Source: an uncultured Phocaeicola sp.
GTDB taxonomy: Bacteria > Bacteroidota > Bacteroidia > Bacteroidales > Bacteroidaceae
Assembly (NCBI GenBank): GCA_948579315.1
Contig: CAPAOL010000013.1
Coordinates: forward strand, 1 to 64,000
DNA length: 64,000 bases
Direction of reading: 5' to 3'
The notes beneath the pieces were generated by a model that was not told the DNA's origin, ran no database searches, and worked only from the letters and a program-made list of their open reading frames with translations. Positions 63,988 through 64,000 of the stretch are shown here, one piece after another (position 1 is the stretch's first letter; the number at the start of each line of letters is the position of its first letter). The translations under genes and the position numbers were made by a program.

Positions 63988-64000
63988 ACAGGATTCCCTA

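Overview
The window looks like a chromosomal segment of a gut Bacteroides close to the B. thetaiotaomicron/B. ovatus group. The signs are the phylum-specific promoter form (TTG, about 19-20 nt, TAnnTTTG) in front of many genes, A-rich leaders instead of Shine-Dalgarno sites, a Bacteroidales-1/6S-like RNA directly after rplT, and gene orders I remember from B. thetaiotaomicron: the arabinose operon, galK-gluP-galM, and the sulfation cluster. Species is not resolved. All positions were read by eye. No database search was run.

Layout. 1-3.6 kb: start of a porin gene, then a 2-oxoacid (2-oxoglutarate type) ferredoxin oxidoreductase operon (TPR, korD, korA, a 57-aa membrane protein, korB, korC). 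4-10.3 kb: accessory genes, namely a small exported protein, a macroglobulin/TonB-plug protein, a DUF6078 gene with early stops, an AAA-ATPase/PD-(D/E)XK protein and a DUF456 membrane protein. 10.5-27.3 kb: pentose and arabinan utilisation. A long minus-strand operon (epimerase, SSS transporter, araR, araD, araA, kinase, GH127, GH51) runs towards tkt-rpiB, and a divergent GH51 gene faces it across a control region with a palindrome on the -33 box. 27.4-29.2 kb: an AT-rich three-gene insert (STAS/GHKL ATPase, STAS-like DUF4325, PIN nuclease). 29.3-34.2 kb: galK-gluP-galM and manA. 34.7-37.2 kb: small envelope genes (holin-like, YtxH), an SDR and a SPOR lipoprotein. 37.4-45.1 kb: sulfate activation and sulfotransfer (cysQ, SLC13 permease, cysC, cysD, cysN, sulfotransferase, PCMD protein). 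45.4-53.2 kb: ompA-like gene, ruvX, def, TPR protein, thrS-infC-rpmI-rplT. 53.3-58.5 kb: 6S-like RNA, an EFR1 ferredoxin, xpt, paaK, iorB, iorA. 58.5-64 kb: mltG, nuclease, queH, a DUF3352/MORN protein and tRNA-Thr(CGT).

How the parts work together. Secreted GH51 and GH127 enzymes release arabinose, the SSS transporter imports it, and AraA, the FGGY kinase and AraD make xylulose-5-phosphate, which enters the pentose phosphate pathway through the adjacent tkt and rpiB. AraR, a Nudix-fold protein with a broken catalytic box, probably represses the operon. The sulfate cluster makes PAPS and spends it on a sulfotransferase substrate, probably a sterol, with CysQ removing PAP. KorABCD, IorAB and PaaK belong to anaerobic 2-oxoacid and aryl-acid metabolism.

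The least explained signals are: (i) the STAS/ATPase, STAS-like and PIN cassette, which resembles a partner-switching circuit wired to an RNase; (ii) three intergenic arrays, each of four palindromes on a 22-23 bp pitch but with a different palindrome at each locus; and (iii) a 246-bp foldback element with long alternating purine-pyrimidine tracts.
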